Assembly (NCBI GenBank): GCA_942490775.1
Contig: CALNYL010000011.1
Coordinates: 62,001 to 126,000 of the forward strand
Source: UBA6489 sp942490775
Lineage (GTDB): Bacteria; Patescibacteriota; Gracilibacteria; BD1-5; UBA6164
Direction of reading: 5' to 3'
DNA: 64,000 nucleotides
In this document: piece after piece, positions 61,131-64,000 of the stretch
How the letters are laid out: each line of letters starts with the position of its first letter
Position numbering within the stretch: position 1 is the first letter of the stretch
Notes under the pieces: model-generated
Told to the model about the DNA's origin: nothing
Database searches by the model: none
Seen by the model: only the letters and a program-made list of their open reading frames with translations
Program-made: the position numbers and the translations under genes

Positions 61131-63113
61131 TTAAAGTATACTACTTTGAAGTGTAACCCCCTTACTATATTTATCTAAAGTATATTGAATAACTTTAATT
61201 TCGTTTTTAATATAACTTATATTTGATTTATCCTTTTCATTTATTAATTTATTTTTAAGATTCCTTTTCTTATAATATAATTTTTTACTAAGTATCCTAA
61301 TCTTTTTATCAGATATTCATAAAATATTATTAAATAACCTATCAATCTTTTTTATCTTTATATTTTCTGGTTCTGTAATTTCATAAGAAATCTGACTATT
61401 AAAAACAATTTGTGAAACATTAGATAAATTTTTTAAAATAATATTTTTATAATGAGTGTCATTTATTAAAGATGAAGCCATCTGATTAGTAATACTATTT
61501 TTACGAATTAAACTATCAATATTCTTATTTGTTAAAAAATCATTTTTCTCTATAGTTAATTCTAATCTAGAAATAGAAAGTAATTTTTCCTTATCATCCT
61601 TAACTTGATTTAAATCTTCAATTTGACGAATTAAATTTACAAAATCATAAACTATTTTCAAATATTCATTTTTTATACTATCATTAGAAGATTTCGAATA
61701 TTTAACAACATTTTTTTGTAAAGTAATTAAATACTTTATATTCTCAACAATTTTAATATTTATATTCTTAATTTTATAAAAATTGTTATAATATCTTTTA
61801 GGATTTCATGCCTGAGCATTAGTTATAAAATCAATAATCTCACTATATAAATTCTTAATCCTTAAATTATATAAATTCTCAATCTCTTCTAAATTTAATA
61901 ATTTTTCTTTATTAATAAAATCATTTTTAGAATTATTTCTAACATCACCTAAATTTAAACCAAAAGACTCTAAAATTACATCAACTGATTTATTATATAA
62001 ATTATTAGTTTCCTTAATTAAAGAAATTAAAGCCGTATGAGGAAAATCTAAAACAGATTTATTTAAATAAATTGGCTTATCAGAATATTCTAACTTCTTT
62101 TCAGAAAATACAAACGAAAGTACTTTTACAAGTCTATCCATAAACGGAACCACTATTAATATTCATGATACATTAAATAATGTATGAAATAATGCTAATT
62201 TTAAAGTATAATTATTACTTGCAATTCATATTAAGCTTCATATAGAATCAACAAAAGTTGATATAAATGGTAATAAAATTATAAATATTAATCAGGTACT
62301 AGCCTTAAATAAAACATCAGATAAAGCCAGTCTTTTCCCATTTATATTTGATGTGAAAGAACCGATAATTGCAGTTATTGTTGTACCAACATTTGCTCAG
62401 ATAACTAATGCTAATGCATTATCATAAGTTACTTGATTTGTAGCAAGTGCAGCAATAACCAAAATAATAGTAGCATGACTTGATTGCATAACAATCGTTG
62501 CAATTATTCAAATTCAAACATAAGCAATTATTCACAAAAATCAATCAATAGCATATTCAATTAAGTTTATATTATCTTGAAAAGCCTCAAATCAGCTTTT
62601 CATATAATGAATTCATAAAAGTAAAAAACCTAATCAAGCAAGAATTGAACCAATTCATTTCAAGGTTTTAACCTTTTGAAATGAAAATATAATTCAAAAA
62701 ACAAGCATTGGCATTGCATACAAAGAAATATTTAGTTTCATTCAAAGAGTTGCAATAAGCCATGCTCATGTTGTAGTACCTATATTTGCTCAAAAGATAA
62801 TTCATATTCATTGAACTAAGGTTATTAACTCCGCACTCAAAAATGAAATAGTTAAAAGAGAGACTAAAGAACTTGATTGCATCACAGTAGCTGATGTAAA
62901 TCAGAAAAGTAAGCTTTTCCATGTTCTATCTGTACTTTTTTGTAGGACTTTTTCTAGTACTCAACCAGTAAAAGCTTTGAATCAATCTTCTAAAAACATC
63001 ATTCAAAATAAGAAAATGGCCACTCAAGCAGATATTACTTTAAATTCAGGACTCACCCAAAATCAATAAACTAATACTAATAATATAGATGGTAAAAAAA
63101 GTTTCTTGAACAT
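61131..63113 (-). CDS. Na/Pi-cotransporter with PhoU-like C-terminal region
   Basis: 660 residues. The N-terminal part has the NptA/PNaS signatures: GFTSATVMQSSSLVSLLTISFL (near 65-85), GANIGTTTGAGLI, and a second repeat MQSSHATIILVIAALA with GANVGTTITAIIG. The repeated QSS motifs form the ion and phosphate site of type II Na/Pi cotransporters. About 320 helical residues follow, with PhoU-like four-helix segments (KETNNLYNKSVDVILESFG, EIENLYNLRIKNLYSE). The fused PhoU-like half may regulate the transporter. The gene is the longest of the last 10 kb. Confidence 0.88.
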
Positions 63114-63254
63114 TTTGTTTTTTTATTATAATATAAAATATTGACAATATTATCATAATATTTCTTATATATCAAAAAAAAGAGTAGTTTTTTTTTAATT
63201 TACTAATTAAATATGATATTATTAAGATTAAGATAATACATTTATTAAAAAATT

Positions 63255-63563
63255 ATGACAAAAAATATAAATAGGAAAATTTCAAAAGAACTAAAAAGGA
63301 ATATAAATTTTTGAACCACAATTATTATTTCGCTAATATTATTAATTGGAATTAATCTTATAACGGAAAAGAATATAAAACTAATTAATAATCATATTGA
63401 TTCTTTACAAGTAAAGATTTGATTACTTGTAGTATTTGTAGTATTTATAATACTCGAGGTAGAAAGAGTTATAAAAAGCCGCTGAGATTTTTATATGTTA
63501 ATGAAAAAATTTTTTTGCCCTGAAACACCTACATTTATTACTAGGTTATCTACAAATTTATAG
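63255..63563 (+). CDS. Small membrane protein, 102 aa
   Basis: Two hydrophobic segments (about 20-40 and 56-75) flanked by charged residues (MTKNINRKISKELKRN, EVERVIKSRG). The C-terminus FFCPETPTFITRLSTNL is not a known motif. It is on the plus strand at the window's right end, with divergent orientation to the Na/Pi cotransporter. Its function is unknown. Confidence 0.55.
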
Positions 63564-63579
63564 CATATTTCATGATTTT

Positions 63580-64000
63580 TTATCAAGAAAGTGATAATAA
63601 TATTTCTTTTTCTCTTCTTGAAATTTTGACGTTTTATCTATTTTCTTAAATTTTTCTCGCTTTTTTTGTTTTCTAAATGGTGTTATATTCTATTTTCTAA
63701 TCTTTTTTTCTTCTTTTTATTAAATTCTCTTTATATCATTTCTCTCTGATTATATTTTCATTATTACTCAATTATTAATATCTCTCATATGATTTCATTT
63801 AGGATACGATAAACTTTAAGTGGAGTATCATTTTTCTTCTTTTTAATAATTAATCCATTATATTTTTTGGTTCAAAATTATTATTTTAGGATGCTCTATA
63901 TGTTCTTTAATAAAGTTTGGATATTTTCTTTATAAATATCTAAAGCAGATGATAAAATATTATGATTATAATAATCAAAACATTGATCTACATTTAAATT
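63580..64000 (-). pseudogene. Decayed coding sequence at the right edge
   Basis: On the minus strand, blocks that read like one protein appear in different frames: NLNVDQCFDYYNHNILSSALDI at the edge, then EHPKIIILNQK in a second frame, then NGLIIKKKKNDTPLKVYRILNEII, then a basic run. Each is interrupted by TAA/TAG or frameshifts. The fragments fit a degenerated gene that may continue past the window. I cannot name the family. Confidence 0.4.

Noticed and set aside
1..64000. UGA as tryptophan (Mycoplasma-type code)
   Set aside because: TGA replaces invariant glycines in P-loops and active sites while TGG is still used where tryptophan fits, so glycine is the better reading.

Overview
The window is AT-rich DNA from a bacterium that reads UGA as glycine (genetic code 25), which points to the Gracilibacteria/Absconditabacteria (BD1-5/SR1) branch of the Patescibacteria/CPR. 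The sequence shows this directly. Invariant glycines of catalytic motifs are written TGA: all three Walker A glycines of the coupling-type ATPase near 4744, the glycines of the HtrA Ser234 motif near 12915, and the RadA P-loop near 10266. TGG is still used for tryptophan, and genes end in TAA or TAG. Read with the standard code almost every gene looks shattered; coordinates here assume UGA = Gly.

Layout. 1-3358 (minus): start of a class A penicillin-binding protein and a giant DUF2339-like membrane protein. 3706-7201 (plus): a VirD4/TraD-like ATPase and a Trm11-like tRNA methyltransferase. 7334-9928: membrane proteins and a retron reverse transcriptase with a candidate msr-msd RNA just upstream. 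10014-16140 (plus): RadA, an alpha/beta hydrolase, HtrA, DedA, an ApaH-like phosphatase and MurD. 16337-25209: a thrombospondin-type-3 surface protein, an orphan AbiEi-like regulator, rpsO, NhaD and two large genes of a possible membrane or secretion apparatus. 25559-37150: GalU, two RelE-type toxin-antitoxin pairs, AspS, a radical SAM protein, a hemerythrin-like protein, exonuclease III, GrpE and a 3D/peptidoglycan-binding protein. 37337-40656: a frameshifted RlmE, a membrane protein, a decayed gene and a U32 peptidase.

40895-51914 is a defence-type island on the minus strand: HsdR, a DUF3800 protein, a GHKL ATPase with a PD-(D/E)XK-like C-terminus, HsdS, a Fic protein and HsdM. It is interrupted by a five-copy repeat array carrying two near-identical promoter-to-terminator small RNA units, and a third predicted small RNA lies nearby. 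52141-63563 holds a cold-shock protein, a 2H phosphoesterase, a sigma-70 factor, a frameshifted ABC-F ATPase, a frameshifted pseudouridine synthase, a GDSL hydrolase, a NYN-LOTUS protein and a Na/Pi cotransporter. The window ends in a decayed gene.

Two themes stand out. First, small palindromic (REP-like, often GTAG-headed) repeats are scattered through the window, not only between genes but in frame inside several (xth, hsdR, the Trm11-like gene, the 3D/peptidoglycan-binding gene). Second, mobile or defence functions are concentrated here: a membrane-anchored retron, the R-M island with a GHKL-nuclease partner, and toxin-antitoxin genes. Two genes (the pseudouridine synthase and the membrane protein at 60065-61105) write glycine almost only as GGN, consistent with recent transfer from a standard-code donor.
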